A model generated the notes under the pieces. That model was not told the origin of the DNA, ran no database searches, and was given only the letters and a program-made list of their open reading frames with translations. Position numbers and translations under genes: made by a program. A stretch of 64,000 nt of DNA from an uncultured Ruminococcus sp. (lineage in GTDB: Bacteria; Bacillota; Clostridia; Lachnospirales; Lachnospiraceae). Where the stretch lies: positions 1 through 64,000 of the forward strand of contig UQKK01000004.1 in NCBI GenBank assembly GCA_900541505.1, given 5' to 3'. Each line of letters begins with the position of its first letter. Positions within the stretch are counted from its first letter, which is position 1. This document shows positions 17,344 through 26,206 of this stretch, in pieces.

Positions 17344-18549
17344 ATGGAAACAATCAAATGGGCAGTCAACCAAATGCCTAAAACCGAGGATTCACAGCTC
17401 AAGGTGATGGCGCTTGAGGAAGTCAAAAAAGCACGTGCTTTTCACGAGAGCTTTCCTCAGTACACCATCACTCCTCTCACAGGATTAGAAAAGATGGCAT
17501 CCTACCTGGGGCTGAAAGAGGTCTATATCAAGGATGAATCTTACCGGTTCGGGCTGAATGCCTTTAAAGTACTGGGCGGTTCTTTTGCCATGGCAAAGTA
17601 CATCGCCAAGCAGACGAAAAAGGACGTTTCTGAACTTCCATATAATGTCCTGACCTCAGATGAGCTGAAGAAGGAATTTGGACAGGCGACCTTCTTTACC
17701 GCCACAGACGGAAATCACGGCCGTGGCGTGGCATGGGCAGCCAACAAGCTGGGACAAAAAGCGGTTGTCCTCATGCCTAAGGGCACCACACAGACCAGAC
17801 TCAACAACATCCTGGCAGAAGGCGCGCAGGCAACGATTGAAGAATACAACTACGATGAATGTGTCCGCATGGCAAACGCCATGGCGGAGAAGACCGAGAA
17901 CGGCATCATGGTGCAGGATACCGCCTGGGACGGATATGAAGAAATCCCGGCATGGATTATGCAGGGTTACGGCACCATGGCGATGGAGGCTGACGAGCAG
18001 CTCCACGAAGCGGGATGTGACCGTCCGACCCACGTTTTCATCCAGGCAGGCGTTGGTTCTCTCGCCGGAGCAGTCCAGGGATACTTCGCAAACCGCTATC
18101 CCGACAATCCGCCGAAGGTTATTGTGGTGGAAGCGGAAGCTGCGGCATGTCTCTACAAGGGAGCGTCCGTCGGTGACGGCAGCCTCCAGATTGTAGACGG
18201 AGATATGGTAACCATCATGGCAGGTCTGGCATGCGGCGAGCCGAACACCATCTCCTGGGACATTTTAAAGAACCATGTCGATACATTCGTAGCTGCCCCT
18301 GACTGGGTAGCGGCAAAGGGTATGCGTATGCTGGCAGCTCCCATCAAGGGAGATTCTCCTGTTACCTCCGGGGAATCCGGCGCGGCTCCGTTCGGCGCCC
18401 TCGCCTGCATTATGACCATGGACGAATACGCCCCCTTAAGAGAGCACTTAGGTCTGGATGAGACTTCCAAAGTACTGCTCTTCTCCACCGAAGGCGATAC
18501 AGACCCGGACCGTTACAAATCTATCGTATGGGATGGAAATGAACGCTAA
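17344..18549 (+). CDS. ygeX: Diaminopropionate ammonia-lyase YgeX
   Basis: This 401-residue fold-type II PLP enzyme converts 2,3-diaminopropionate to pyruvate and two ammonia through 2-aminoacrylate. The Schiff-base lysine lies in FGLNAFKVLGGS (about residue 77), the cofactor loop in TDGNHGRGVAWAA, and the glycine-rich phosphate site in QAGVGSLAGAV. Length equals that of E. coli YgeX. A taaggagg site precedes the ATG. It is the first enzyme of the plus-strand purine block, and in this context its substrate would arise from ureido intermediates handled by YgeY and YgeW. Confidence 0.95.
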   Translation: METIKWAVNQMPKTEDSQLKVMALEEVKKARAFHESFPQYTITPLTGLEKMASYLGLKEVYIKDESYRFGLNAFKVLGGSFAMAKYIAKQTKKDVSELPYNVLTSDELKKEFGQATFFTATDGNHGRGVAWAANKLGQKAVVLMPKGTTQTRLNNILAEGAQATIEEYNYDECVRMANAMAEKTENGIMVQDTAWDGYEEIPAWIMQGYGTMAMEADEQLHEAGCDRPTHVFIQAGVGSLAGAVQGYFANRYPDNPPKVIVVEAEAAACLYKGASVGDGSLQIVDGDMVTIMAGLACGEPNTISWDILKNHVDTFVAAPDWVAAKGMRMLAAPIKGDSPVTSGESGAAPFGALACIMTMDEYAPLREHLGLDETSKVLLFSTEGDTDPDRYKSIVWDGNER

Positions 18550-18631
18550 ACAGACAAAGGCGTACTAACAGCAACCTTATTAAAATGAACACTTCAAAAA
18601 TTCATAAAAATATATAAAGGAGAAAAGAATT

Positions 18632-19942
18632 ATGGATTTGAACAAAATCAAAGAAGCTGCACAGAATTATGAGAAGGACATGACCGCATTTCTGCGTGCC
18701 ATCGTCAGAAACCCCGGCGAGAGCTGTGATGAGAAGGCTCATATCGAAACTATCGCCGCAGAGATGAGAAAACTGGACTTCGATGAAGTTACCATCGATC
18801 CTCAGGGAAATGTCATCGGCTACATGGGCACCGGCGACAAGATTATCGCTTTTGACGCGCACATCGACACCGTTGGTATCGGAAACATCGAGAACTGGAC
18901 CTTTGACCCATACGAAGGATTCGAGTCTGACACAGAGATTGGCGGACGCGGTGTGTCTGACCAGTGCGGCGGTATCGTATCTGCTACATATGGCGCAAAA
19001 ATCATGAAAGAATTAGACCTCATCCCGGAAGGCTGCAAGATTATGGTAGTCGGAAGTGTCCAGGAAGAGGACTGCGATGGTCTGTGCTGGCAGTACATCA
19101 TCAACGAAGACAAGATTCGTCCGGAGTTTGTTGTATCCACAGAGCCGACTGACGGCGGTATCTACAGAGGACAGCGCGGACGTATGGAAATCCGTATCGA
19201 TGTAAGAGGCGTATCCTGCCACGGTTCCGCACCGGAGCGCGGTGACAACGCAATCTACAAGATGGCTGATATCCTTCAGGATGTACGCTCCCTCAATGAA
19301 AACGATGACGCAGACGAGACAGAAATCAAAGGTCTTGTAAAGATGCTAAATCCGAAATACAACCCGGACTGGGAGGAAGCTCGTTTCCTCGGACGCGGTA
19401 CTGTGACTGTATCCCAGATTTTCTACACATCACCGAGCCGCTGCGCGGTAGCAGACTCCTGCGCGGTATCCCTTGACCGCCGTATGACATTCGGTGAGAC
19501 ATGGGAGAGCTGCCTGGATGAGATTCGCGCGCTCCCAAGCGTACAGAAATACGGCGACGATGTAGTCGTATCCATGTACAACTATGACCGTCCTTCCTAC
19601 ACAGGATGTGTCTATGAGATTGAGTGCTACTTCCCGACATGGGCGATTCCGAAAGACCACAAGGTGACAAAAGCACTGGAGAAAGCATACACCTCTCTCT
19701 ATGGCGACAAGAGAATCGGTGCAGAGGAAACGCTTGAAATGCGCCAGAGCCGTCCGCTGACAGATAAGTGGACCTTCTCCACAAACGGTGTTTCCATCAT
19801 GGGAAGAAACGGTATCCCATGTATCGGATTCGGACCGGGAGCAGAAGCACAGGCTCACGCGCCGAACGAGAAGACATGGAAACAGGACCTCGTAACATGC
19901 GCAGCTGTTTACGCAGCACTTCCGAAGTCCTACTGTGACTAA
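18632..19942 (+). CDS. ygeY: YgeY-type M20 family hydrolase
   Basis: This 436-residue zinc-dependent hydrolase is of the peptidase M20/ArgE group. The metal ligand block AFDAHIDTVG (near residue 75), RGVSDQCGGI and the catalytic QEEDCDG are visible, as are later histidines in SCHGSAPERGDNA. The family is named for its link to selenium metabolism genes. It probably cleaves an N-carbamoyl or amide bond in the purine-derived intermediate before YgeW acts. An aaaggag site precedes the ATG, and the gene sits 82 bases after ygeX. Confidence 0.93.
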   Translation: MDLNKIKEAAQNYEKDMTAFLRAIVRNPGESCDEKAHIETIAAEMRKLDFDEVTIDPQGNVIGYMGTGDKIIAFDAHIDTVGIGNIENWTFDPYEGFESDTEIGGRGVSDQCGGIVSATYGAKIMKELDLIPEGCKIMVVGSVQEEDCDGLCWQYIINEDKIRPEFVVSTEPTDGGIYRGQRGRMEIRIDVRGVSCHGSAPERGDNAIYKMADILQDVRSLNENDDADETEIKGLVKMLNPKYNPDWEEARFLGRGTVTVSQIFYTSPSRCAVADSCAVSLDRRMTFGETWESCLDEIRALPSVQKYGDDVVVSMYNYDRPSYTGCVYEIECYFPTWAIPKDHKVTKALEKAYTSLYGDKRIGAEETLEMRQSRPLTDKWTFSTNGVSIMGRNGIPCIGFGPGAEAQAHAPNEKTWKQDLVTCAAVYAALPKSYCD

Positions 19943-20075
19943 TCAACTGTCAACCATTCAGAACAAAGAAAACCTATTTTGCCGCACCATATAAAAGAAT
20001 TTTTTATATCACGGGTCAGTCCAAAGGACTTTCCGCTAACAAAAAAATAAAAATGAAATTCAGGAGGATTAAAAA

Positions 20076-21269
20076 ATGAAAACATTACAGGATTATATCG
20101 ATAAGCTGAACGCGCTGAACTTTAAGGACATGTACAACGGGGACTTTTTCCTTACATGGGAGAAGACAGACGATGAGCTGGAGGCTGTATTCACACTGGC
20201 TGACGCTCTGCGCTACATGAGAGAGAACAACATCTCCACAAAGGTATTTGAGAGTGGTCTTGGTATCTCCCTCTTCCGCGACAACTCCACACGTACCCGT
20301 TTCTCCTTCGCTTCCGCCTGCAACCTGCTTGGTCTGGAAGTACAGGACTTAGACGAAGGCAAATCCCAGGTAGCACACGGTGAGACTGTCCGTGAGACAG
20401 CAAACATGATTTCCTTCATGGCTGACGTTATCGGTATCCGTGACGACATGTACATCGGCAAAGGAAATGCTTACATGCACGAAGTAGTGGACGCTGTGAC
20501 ACAGGGAAATAAAGACGGCATCCTTGAGCAGAAACCAACCCTTGTAAACTTACAGTGCGACATCGACCACCCGACACAGGCGATGGCAGATATGCTGCAC
20601 ATCATCCATGAGTTCGGCGGTGTAGAGAACTTAAAAGGAAAGAAACTTGCCATGACATGGGCTTACTCTCCTTCCTACGGAAAACCGCTCTCTGTTCCCC
20701 AGGGAATCATCGGTCTGATGACTCGTTTCGGTATGGACGTTGTGCTGGCCCATCCGGAAGGATACGAGGTGTTCCCGGAAGTGGAAGCAGTAGCTGCTGA
20801 GAACGCAAAGAAATCCGGCGGTACCTTCACAAAGACAAATGACATGGCTGAGGCATTCAAAGATGCGGATATCGTTTATCCGAAGAGCTGGGCTCCGTTC
20901 GCTGCAATGGAGAAACGTACCGAGCTTTACGGAAACGGCGATTTGGATGGAATCAAAGCTCTGGAGAAAGAATTGCTGGCACAGAACGCACAGCACAAAG
21001 ACTGGGCTTGTACAGAGGAACTGATGAAGACCACAAAAGACGGCAAAGCGCTCTACATGCACTGCCTGCCTGCAGACATCACAGGCGTAAGCTGCGAGGA
21101 AGGCGAAGTTGACGCTACCGTATTCGACCGCTACAGAGACCCGCTCTACAAAGAGGCGAGCTACAAACCATACATCATCGCAGCTATGATTTTCCTGGCA
21201 AAATTTGCTGACCCGGCAGATGTCCTGAAAAAGCTGGAAGAGAAAAAGACACCTCGCGTTTTTGAGTAA
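20076..21269 (+). CDS. ygeW: YgeW knotted carbamoyltransferase
   Basis: This 397-residue protein is a paralogue of ornithine/aspartate carbamoyltransferase. The carbamoyl phosphate motif FRDNSTRTRFSF (about residue 70) and the HCLPAD block (about 329-334) are intact. YgeW members have a knotted fold and an unknown original substrate. In this setting the reverse reaction would release carbamoyl phosphate from a ureido compound and feed the carbamate kinase encoded 0.5 kb downstream. A caggagg site lies before the ATG. Confidence 0.94.
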   Translation: MKTLQDYIDKLNALNFKDMYNGDFFLTWEKTDDELEAVFTLADALRYMRENNISTKVFESGLGISLFRDNSTRTRFSFASACNLLGLEVQDLDEGKSQVAHGETVRETANMISFMADVIGIRDDMYIGKGNAYMHEVVDAVTQGNKDGILEQKPTLVNLQCDIDHPTQAMADMLHIIHEFGGVENLKGKKLAMTWAYSPSYGKPLSVPQGIIGLMTRFGMDVVLAHPEGYEVFPEVEAVAAENAKKSGGTFTKTNDMAEAFKDADIVYPKSWAPFAAMEKRTELYGNGDLDGIKALEKELLAQNAQHKDWACTEELMKTTKDGKALYMHCLPADITGVSCEEGEVDATVFDRYRDPLYKEASYKPYIIAAMIFLAKFADPADVLKKLEEKKTPRVFE

Positions 21270-21276
21270 AAAGATT

Positions 21277-21302
21277 ATCCAGAAAAATTTTCCGGATTTT
21301 TT
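21277..21302 (+). terminator. Intra-operon terminator after ygeW
   Basis: Arms atccagaaaa and ttttccggat (one mismatch) close around a three-base loop and are followed by TTTTT. It lies eight bases after the ygeW stop and 80 bases before ridA, so it would reduce readthrough into ridA-arcC. Confidence 0.6.
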
Positions 21303-21323
21303 AAGAAAGATTAACTTGCACTC

Positions 21324-21345
21324 CTGCCCTCCTTTCAGAGGGCAG
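21324..21345 (+). other. Short perfect hairpin before ridA
   Basis: Perfect eight-base arms, ctgccctc and gagggcag, surround a six-base loop. It has no U-run. It lies in the leader of ridA and may stabilise or attenuate the ridA-arcC message. Confidence 0.5.
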
Positions 21346-21383
21346 GCTGCTATATGACGACATAAGATTTAGGAGGATTTCAG

Positions 21384-21767
21384 ATGTTAAAATATGTGGA
21401 TACCAAAAAGGCTCCCGCTGCCATTGGACCGTACTCTCAGGGAATCATCTACAATGGGATTGCCTTTTTCTCCGGACAGATTCCGCTGAACCCGGAAACC
21501 GGTGATGTTGCAGGCACTACAATTGAGGAACAGGCGGAACAGGTGATGAAGAATATTCAGGCACTCTTAGAGAGCCAGAACGCTGCATTTACAGATGTCA
21601 TCAAGACAACCTGTTTCCTGGCAGATATGAAGGATTTCGCTGCATTCAACGAAGTTTACGCGAAATATTTCACCGGAAAACCGGCACGCTCCTGCGTAGC
21701 GGTCAAAGAGCTTCCGAAGGGTGTGCTCTGTGAGGTGGAGACTATCGCTGCTGTAAAAGAAGCATAA
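21384..21767 (+). CDS. ridA: RidA family 2-iminopropanoate/2-aminoacrylate deaminase
   Basis: This 127-residue protein has all RidA landmarks: the N-terminal block GPYSQGI, FFSGQIPLNPETG, and the arginine in ARSCVAVKELPKG that anchors the substrate carboxylate. RidA hydrolyses reactive enamine/imine products of PLP enzymes. Its place between ygeW and arcC, in an operon whose first enzyme YgeX produces 2-aminoacrylate, suggests that it detoxifies or speeds release of that intermediate. The fit is chemically specific but inferred. Confidence 0.93.
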   Translation: MLKYVDTKKAPAAIGPYSQGIIYNGIAFFSGQIPLNPETGDVAGTTIEEQAEQVMKNIQALLESQNAAFTDVIKTTCFLADMKDFAAFNEVYAKYFTGKPARSCVAVKELPKGVLCEVETIAAVKEA

Positions 21768-21782
21768 TTCAGGAGGAACACT

Positions 21783-22730
21783 ATGGAAAAGAAAAAACGT
21801 ATCGTTATCGCCCTGGGCGGAAATGCTCTCGGCAATACGCTTCCTGAGCAGATGAAAGCGGTGAAGATTACCTCCCGCGCCATCGTAGATTTGATTGAAG
21901 AAGGCTGTCAAGTTGTCGTTGCGCACGGCAACGGTCCTCAGGTCGGCATGGTCAACAATGCCATGCTCGCTCTGACACACGAAGACCCGCAGCAGCCCAA
22001 CACTCCGTTATCCGTCTGCGTTGCCATGAGCCAGGCGTATATCGGATATGACCTGCAGAACGCCCTGCGCGAAGAACTGCTGAACCGGAACATCACAGAT
22101 ATCCCGGTAGCTACCATGATTACACAGGTTCGCGTGGATGCAGAGGACCCGGCATTTTCTAATCCGTCCAAGCCAATCGGCAAGTTCCTCACCAAGGAGC
22201 AGGCGGAGGAGATGCAAAATAAATATGACTATGTCATGAAAGAAGACGCGGGCAGGGGTTACCGCCGTGTTGTTGCCTCCCCTAAACCGCAGGAAATCGT
22301 GGAAATCGGCACAATCCGTACAATGGTAAACTCCGGTGACCTCGTCATTGCCTGCGGAGGCGGCGGAATCCCCGTAACACGTCAGGGCAACCACTTGAAA
22401 GGAGCCAGCGCGGTCATCGACAAAGATTTCGCAAGCTGTCTTCTTGCCAAAGAGCTGGATGCGGATTTTCTTATCATCCTCACCGCTGTGGAAAAAGTGG
22501 CTGTAAACTTTGGAAAACCCGACCAGAAATGGCTGGATGAACTGACACCGGACGAGGCAAAACAGTACATGGAAGAAGGACATTTCGCTCCCGGCTCCAT
22601 GCTTCCGAAGGTACAGGCAGCCGTAGATTTCGCGGAGTCCAAACCGGGACGCCAGGCGCTCATCACCCTGCTTGAAAAAGCAAAAGATGGAATCCTCGGC
22701 GAGACCGGAACAAGAATCGTACAGAAATAG
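21783..22730 (+). CDS. arcC: Carbamate kinase
   Basis: This 315-residue amino-acid-kinase-family enzyme makes ATP from carbamoyl phosphate and ADP. The N-terminal ALGGNALG motif, HGNGPQVG and the ACGGGGIPV block are typical. The gene follows ridA by 15 bases with a caggagg site. Together with YgeW it would give the energy-yielding step of the purine pathway. The stop codon lies inside a three-unit 16-base tandem repeat. Confidence 0.95.
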   Translation: MEKKKRIVIALGGNALGNTLPEQMKAVKITSRAIVDLIEEGCQVVVAHGNGPQVGMVNNAMLALTHEDPQQPNTPLSVCVAMSQAYIGYDLQNALREELLNRNITDIPVATMITQVRVDAEDPAFSNPSKPIGKFLTKEQAEEMQNKYDYVMKEDAGRGYRRVVASPKPQEIVEIGTIRTMVNSGDLVIACGGGGIPVTRQGNHLKGASAVIDKDFASCLLAKELDADFLIILTAVEKVAVNFGKPDQKWLDELTPDEAKQYMEEGHFAPGSMLPKVQAAVDFAESKPGRQALITLLEKAKDGILGETGTRIVQK

Positions 22731-22760
22731 AATCGTACGAAAACAAAATCGTACAAAATC
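22713..22760 (+). repeat. Three tandem 16-base repeats across the arcC stop codon
   Basis: Three consecutive 16-base units share a core of aatcgtac followed by an A-rich tail. The first unit is inside arcC and encodes its last residues; the stop TAG straddles units one and two. This looks like a recent local duplication. Confidence 0.8.
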
Positions 22761-22763
22761 TAG

Positions 22764-22799
22764 AAGAGCAGAAGACGCCTCCCTGTCTCCTGCTCTTTT
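22764..22799 (+). terminator. Terminator of the purine operon after arcC
   Basis: Arms aagagcag and ctgctctt enclose an 18-base loop and are followed by a short T-run. It is the first stem with a T-run after arcC and ends the plus-strand block before the convergent kinase-like gene. Confidence 0.65.
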
Positions 22800-22876
22800 A
22801 TCGTATACCCTTAACAGACCCACCGCAGCACATGTCCTCCGATGGGCGGAAGAGCTTCGCTTGCGGAACTCTTGAT

Positions 22877-25093
22877 TTATTTATACAGCGTTTCGTTTAA
22901 ATCCTTTTCATACTCTGTATAAGTAACTTCTTTAAATTCCGTGGGAAGCTTTGGAATCTCTCTGCAGTCTTCTCCGGTGGCATACGTGTAGATATCGATT
23001 GTATTTACCGTATCTTCCCCGTATTCCATGTAATACTGCCGCATATCTTCCATGTATTGTGTCGCTTTCTCCTTCGCCTCGCTGTCCGAATTTCCTGTAG
23101 ATTTATAGTTTTTGTAAGCTTCTATAAACATCTGTACATCCATCCACTCCTGCTGAATCTCAAATTCTTCCTCTGTATAATCCGACTCATATTCCACGCT
23201 CATTTCCACAATCTCATGTTCCTCTGTGATTCGGTAGGAATATGTTTGCTCCCAGTTATCAGGTCCGGCAAGCGCCTCCATATACGTCTCAAAGACTTCC
23301 TCCCCGTTGTCCGCCAGAGACAAATCCTCCTCTTCCAAATCAAAGCTTTCCAGCATTTCGTCCGGGTCTGCCCCCTTGCTCTTCCCTTCTACGATAATAT
23401 CTATCTGTATCTCGCCGTCTTCTTCCTCAATCTTCTCTATACGCAAATCCTCAATATAATCCAGATTATCATCCTCGTCAAAAGGAAGCCGGACTGTTAC
23501 CGTATCCTCGGAATATTTCAGATAATCAGGGGCTGTTTTATCCAGCAAAATTTTTTCCACATACTCATCGTAATCCCCTCTCGCATTTATCACTCCGTAG
23601 GTCTCATGATATTGGTAGTACGCACCCTTTTCCTTTGTATAATAGGTTGCGTCATCTACCGTTTCTATGTACTCCATGATAACCTGACGGTCTGTATCTA
23701 TGACAGTCGTTGTCTTCCATGAGTCGCTGTCCCCGTTTCTCTGCTCATACGTGCTCTCATCAACGTACTGCCGGATTTCCGCCTGCTCAAAGGACTCAGA
23801 AGCCTCAAGGACCCAGCTTAGGAGTTGTTCTTCCTCCTCATCCAGATATTCTTTTAAAGGCTCTGTCCATTCAGGAAGCTGCTCATCTCCTCCCAAAATC
23901 TCCTCTTTCTTCTCCTTCACCGTCTGCGCAACATCCTTCCCTGTGTCCGTCAGCAGGAAAAACGCCGCTGCCGCCCCGCCGCCAAGCACCACAACCGCAG
24001 CGATGATGATACCCGCAATCAAAGCGCCCCTTTTCTTTCGCTTTGGTGGAGCCTGCTGCCCTGTGCGCTCTGTGCGTTTTGGCGGTGCCTGCTGCTCTGT
24101 AAGCTCCGTGCTCTTTATTGGTGCCTGCTGTCCTGTACGTTCTGCGTTCTTCTGCGCGCGGTGTTTTGTCTGAGTTCCCCGTGTGGCTCCAAGGGCATCC
24201 AAAACCTGAACCAGCTCCTCTGCGGTTTGGTACCGGTCCGGCACCCGGTAGGCGCACATCTTTAAGACAGCCTGTGACAAAGCGCGAGACACTCCGATAA
24301 GCGCCGGAATGTTCTCTCCGCTCATACGCCTGTCTTTCGCCTGTTTCTGGGCTTCCAGCGTAATAGGCGCAGGCGATGGCGGATAGAAAGGAAGCCGTCC
24401 ATTATTCAGGAAATAATAAAGCACTAACCCCAGAGAGTATGTATCCGCGCCGGGACCTGCCGCATTTCCCATATACACTTCCGGTGCCATATAATTTCCC
24501 GCTCCTGCCTTCGCCGGACCGGGAAATGCCGCTTCCACCGCATCTGCAATACCGAAATCGCCCAGTTTAAACTGTCCTTCCTCACCGACGAACAGACTTC
24601 CCGGATTGATTTCTCTGTAAAAAATCCCCTTTCTCTCACAGAAATCCAGAGCGCTGCCTATCTCCCTGCCAAGACGAAGCACATCTTCCTCTTTCAGAGG
24701 ATGTTCCCAATGATAGTCTACCAGAGACCTCACCAGCTCCGTGCGTATCAGAATATCATACCCCGGCATATCTTCCCGAGGAATCACCTGGTAATCCTCA
24801 TAACTGACAATGTGAGGATGGTTCTTTAAACCGGACATCACGAAGAACCGTTTCACAGTCTCATCTGCCAGATTCTTAAGATATGCTCTCTGTGCCTCCT
24901 CATCCGGCACTTTTGACCGGAGCGCAAAAAGCTCTGCCTCCGTCCCCGGCAAACGTATCACCTTGAGTGCCGCTTTTACCTTCATCCCCGCTGCTTCCCG
25001 GTGTATCTCATAGTCCTTCCCGCTTGCGCCTGTCCCAATTTCACGAACGATGGTCCAGTTTGTAAAAACTGTTGTTCCTGTCTCATAGTTCAT
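22877..25093 (-). CDS. Membrane Ser/Thr kinase-like protein, probable pseudokinase
   Basis: This 738-residue protein has an N-terminal protein kinase fold (about 12-300), a basic linker with three 12-residue repeats (ERTGQQAPxK, about 318-352), one membrane helix (about 357-381) and an acidic extracellular domain of about 350 residues that I do not recognise. K44, DFG (179-181) and APE are present. The catalytic loop, normally HRDxKPxN, reads YREINPGS: Asp is Glu161, Lys is Asn163 and Asn is Ser166. Catalysis is therefore doubtful. It is convergent with arcC and lies just after the sugar operon on the same strand. Confidence 0.85.
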   Translation of the reverse strand: MNYETGTTVFTNWTIVREIGTGASGKDYEIHREAAGMKVKAALKVIRLPGTEAELFALRSKVPDEEAQRAYLKNLADETVKRFFVMSGLKNHPHIVSYEDYQVIPREDMPGYDILIRTELVRSLVDYHWEHPLKEEDVLRLGREIGSALDFCERKGIFYREINPGSLFVGEEGQFKLGDFGIADAVEAAFPGPAKAGAGNYMAPEVYMGNAAGPGADTYSLGLVLYYFLNNGRLPFYPPSPAPITLEAQKQAKDRRMSGENIPALIGVSRALSQAVLKMCAYRVPDRYQTAEELVQVLDALGATRGTQTKHRAQKNAERTGQQAPIKSTELTEQQAPPKRTERTGQQAPPKRKKRGALIAGIIIAAVVVLGGGAAAAFFLLTDTGKDVAQTVKEKKEEILGGDEQLPEWTEPLKEYLDEEEEQLLSWVLEASESFEQAEIRQYVDESTYEQRNGDSDSWKTTTVIDTDRQVIMEYIETVDDATYYTKEKGAYYQYHETYGVINARGDYDEYVEKILLDKTAPDYLKYSEDTVTVRLPFDEDDNLDYIEDLRIEKIEEEDGEIQIDIIVEGKSKGADPDEMLESFDLEEEDLSLADNGEEVFETYMEALAGPDNWEQTYSYRITEEHEIVEMSVEYESDYTEEEFEIQQEWMDVQMFIEAYKNYKSTGNSDSEAKEKATQYMEDMRQYYMEYGEDTVNTIDIYTYATGEDCREIPKLPTEFKEVTYTEYEKDLNETLYK

Positions 25094-25122
25094 TCTTTCC
25101 CCTCCTCTGCTGTCTGCGTTTG

Positions 25123-25195
25123 TATAAAAAGAGCAGCGCCCGGGCAGAAATAAATTCTGCCCTCTTCACACAGGCGCTGTCGCTTTTTATTTTTG
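25123..25195. terminator. Bidirectional terminator after the sugar operon
   Basis: Outer arms agcagcgcc and ggcgctgt(c)gct enclose an inner gggcagaa/ttctgccc stem. T-runs follow on both strands. In the minus direction it ends the ABC permease transcript (stop at 25231) and also lies in the leader of the kinase-like gene. A TATAAT-like box at 25205-25200 between the two may give that gene its own start, with weak -35 support. Confidence 0.7.
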
Positions 25196-25230
25196 TATCA
25201 TTATAACATATTTTCAGGGAAAGAAATTCA

Positions 25231-26193
25231 TTATTTTCTATATTGGTCAATGATAACTGCAATAAGGATAATCACGCCCATCGCAACGGTCTGCCAGTAG
25301 GAGGATACCCCCAGAAGGCTTAGTGTATTGTTAATGATACCAATGACAAAGAGACCAAATATTGTCTGGATGATTCCCCCTCTTCCGCCTGCCATACTTG
25401 TTCCGCCCATGGCAACTGCCGCGATTGCGTTCAGCTCATATCCCTGTGCAGCGGTTGCCTGTCCATTTTGCAGTTTTGAAGCCAGTACCAGACCTCCTAA
25501 TGCCGAAAGAAAACCGGAAATAATGTAAACAGAAAATCTGATTTTTTCGACACTGATGCCTGTCAATTTAGATACTTCCTGATTGCTGCCTACTGCGTAA
25601 ATATGCCGCCCAAACGCTGTTTTGGACAATATAATATAAGCGATGATTAAAATAATGACCATTAAAATAATAGACACCGGAATCGGTCCCAATTTTCTCA
25701 ATCCTACAAAACCGAAACTTTCAGGGAGCCCAAAGACTGGTTTCGCATCCGTTGCCACATACGCTAGTCCTCTCGCCACATTCATCATGGCAAGTGTCGC
25801 GATAAAAGGAGGTACATTTAATTTTGCCACGCAAAACCCATTGATACCGCCGCATATCCCCCCTATTACAAGAGATGTCAATAAAATCATCAATAATGAC
25901 ATCGGGATTTTCGCATCCGGCATCTGCTTAATCACCGATGCGCCTACAACTCCCGCAAGTGCTGCCACAGAACCTACAGACAAATCAATTCCATCAGATA
26001 AAATCACGAAGGTCATCCCACATGCTATGAGTGCGTTGATAGAAATCTGAATCAATACATTCAATATATTACCTGTTGTCGCAAATCTCGGTACAAATAT
26101 CATAGATGCAACAAATAAAATAATCAGGAAAAACAGCATTGTATTATTTTTTACAAAATTTCTGCTTTGTAACATCATTCTTTTTTCGCTCAT
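25231..26193 (-). CDS. Ribose-type sugar ABC transporter permease
   Basis: This permease of about 320 residues has eight to ten hydrophobic segments and the RbsC-family conserved region LNAIAAVAMGGTSMAGGRGG. The start MSEKRMM is favoured because AAGGTGG lies eight bases upstream; an earlier ATG overlaps the end of the ATPase gene. It is the last gene of the eight-gene sugar operon. Substrate cannot be read from the sequence; family members take ribose, xylose, autoinducer-2 and related sugars. Confidence 0.9.
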   Translation of the reverse strand: MSEKRMMLQSRNFVKNNTMLFFLIILFVASMIFVPRFATTGNILNVLIQISINALIACGMTFVILSDGIDLSVGSVAALAGVVGASVIKQMPDAKIPMSLLMILLTSLVIGGICGGINGFCVAKLNVPPFIATLAMMNVARGLAYVATDAKPVFGLPESFGFVGLRKLGPIPVSIILMVIILIIAYIILSKTAFGRHIYAVGSNQEVSKLTGISVEKIRFSVYIISGFLSALGGLVLASKLQNGQATAAQGYELNAIAAVAMGGTSMAGGRGGIIQTIFGLFVIGIINNTLSLLGVSSYWQTVAMGVIILIAVIIDQYRK

Positions 26194-26206
26194 AATTAAC
26201 ACCACC

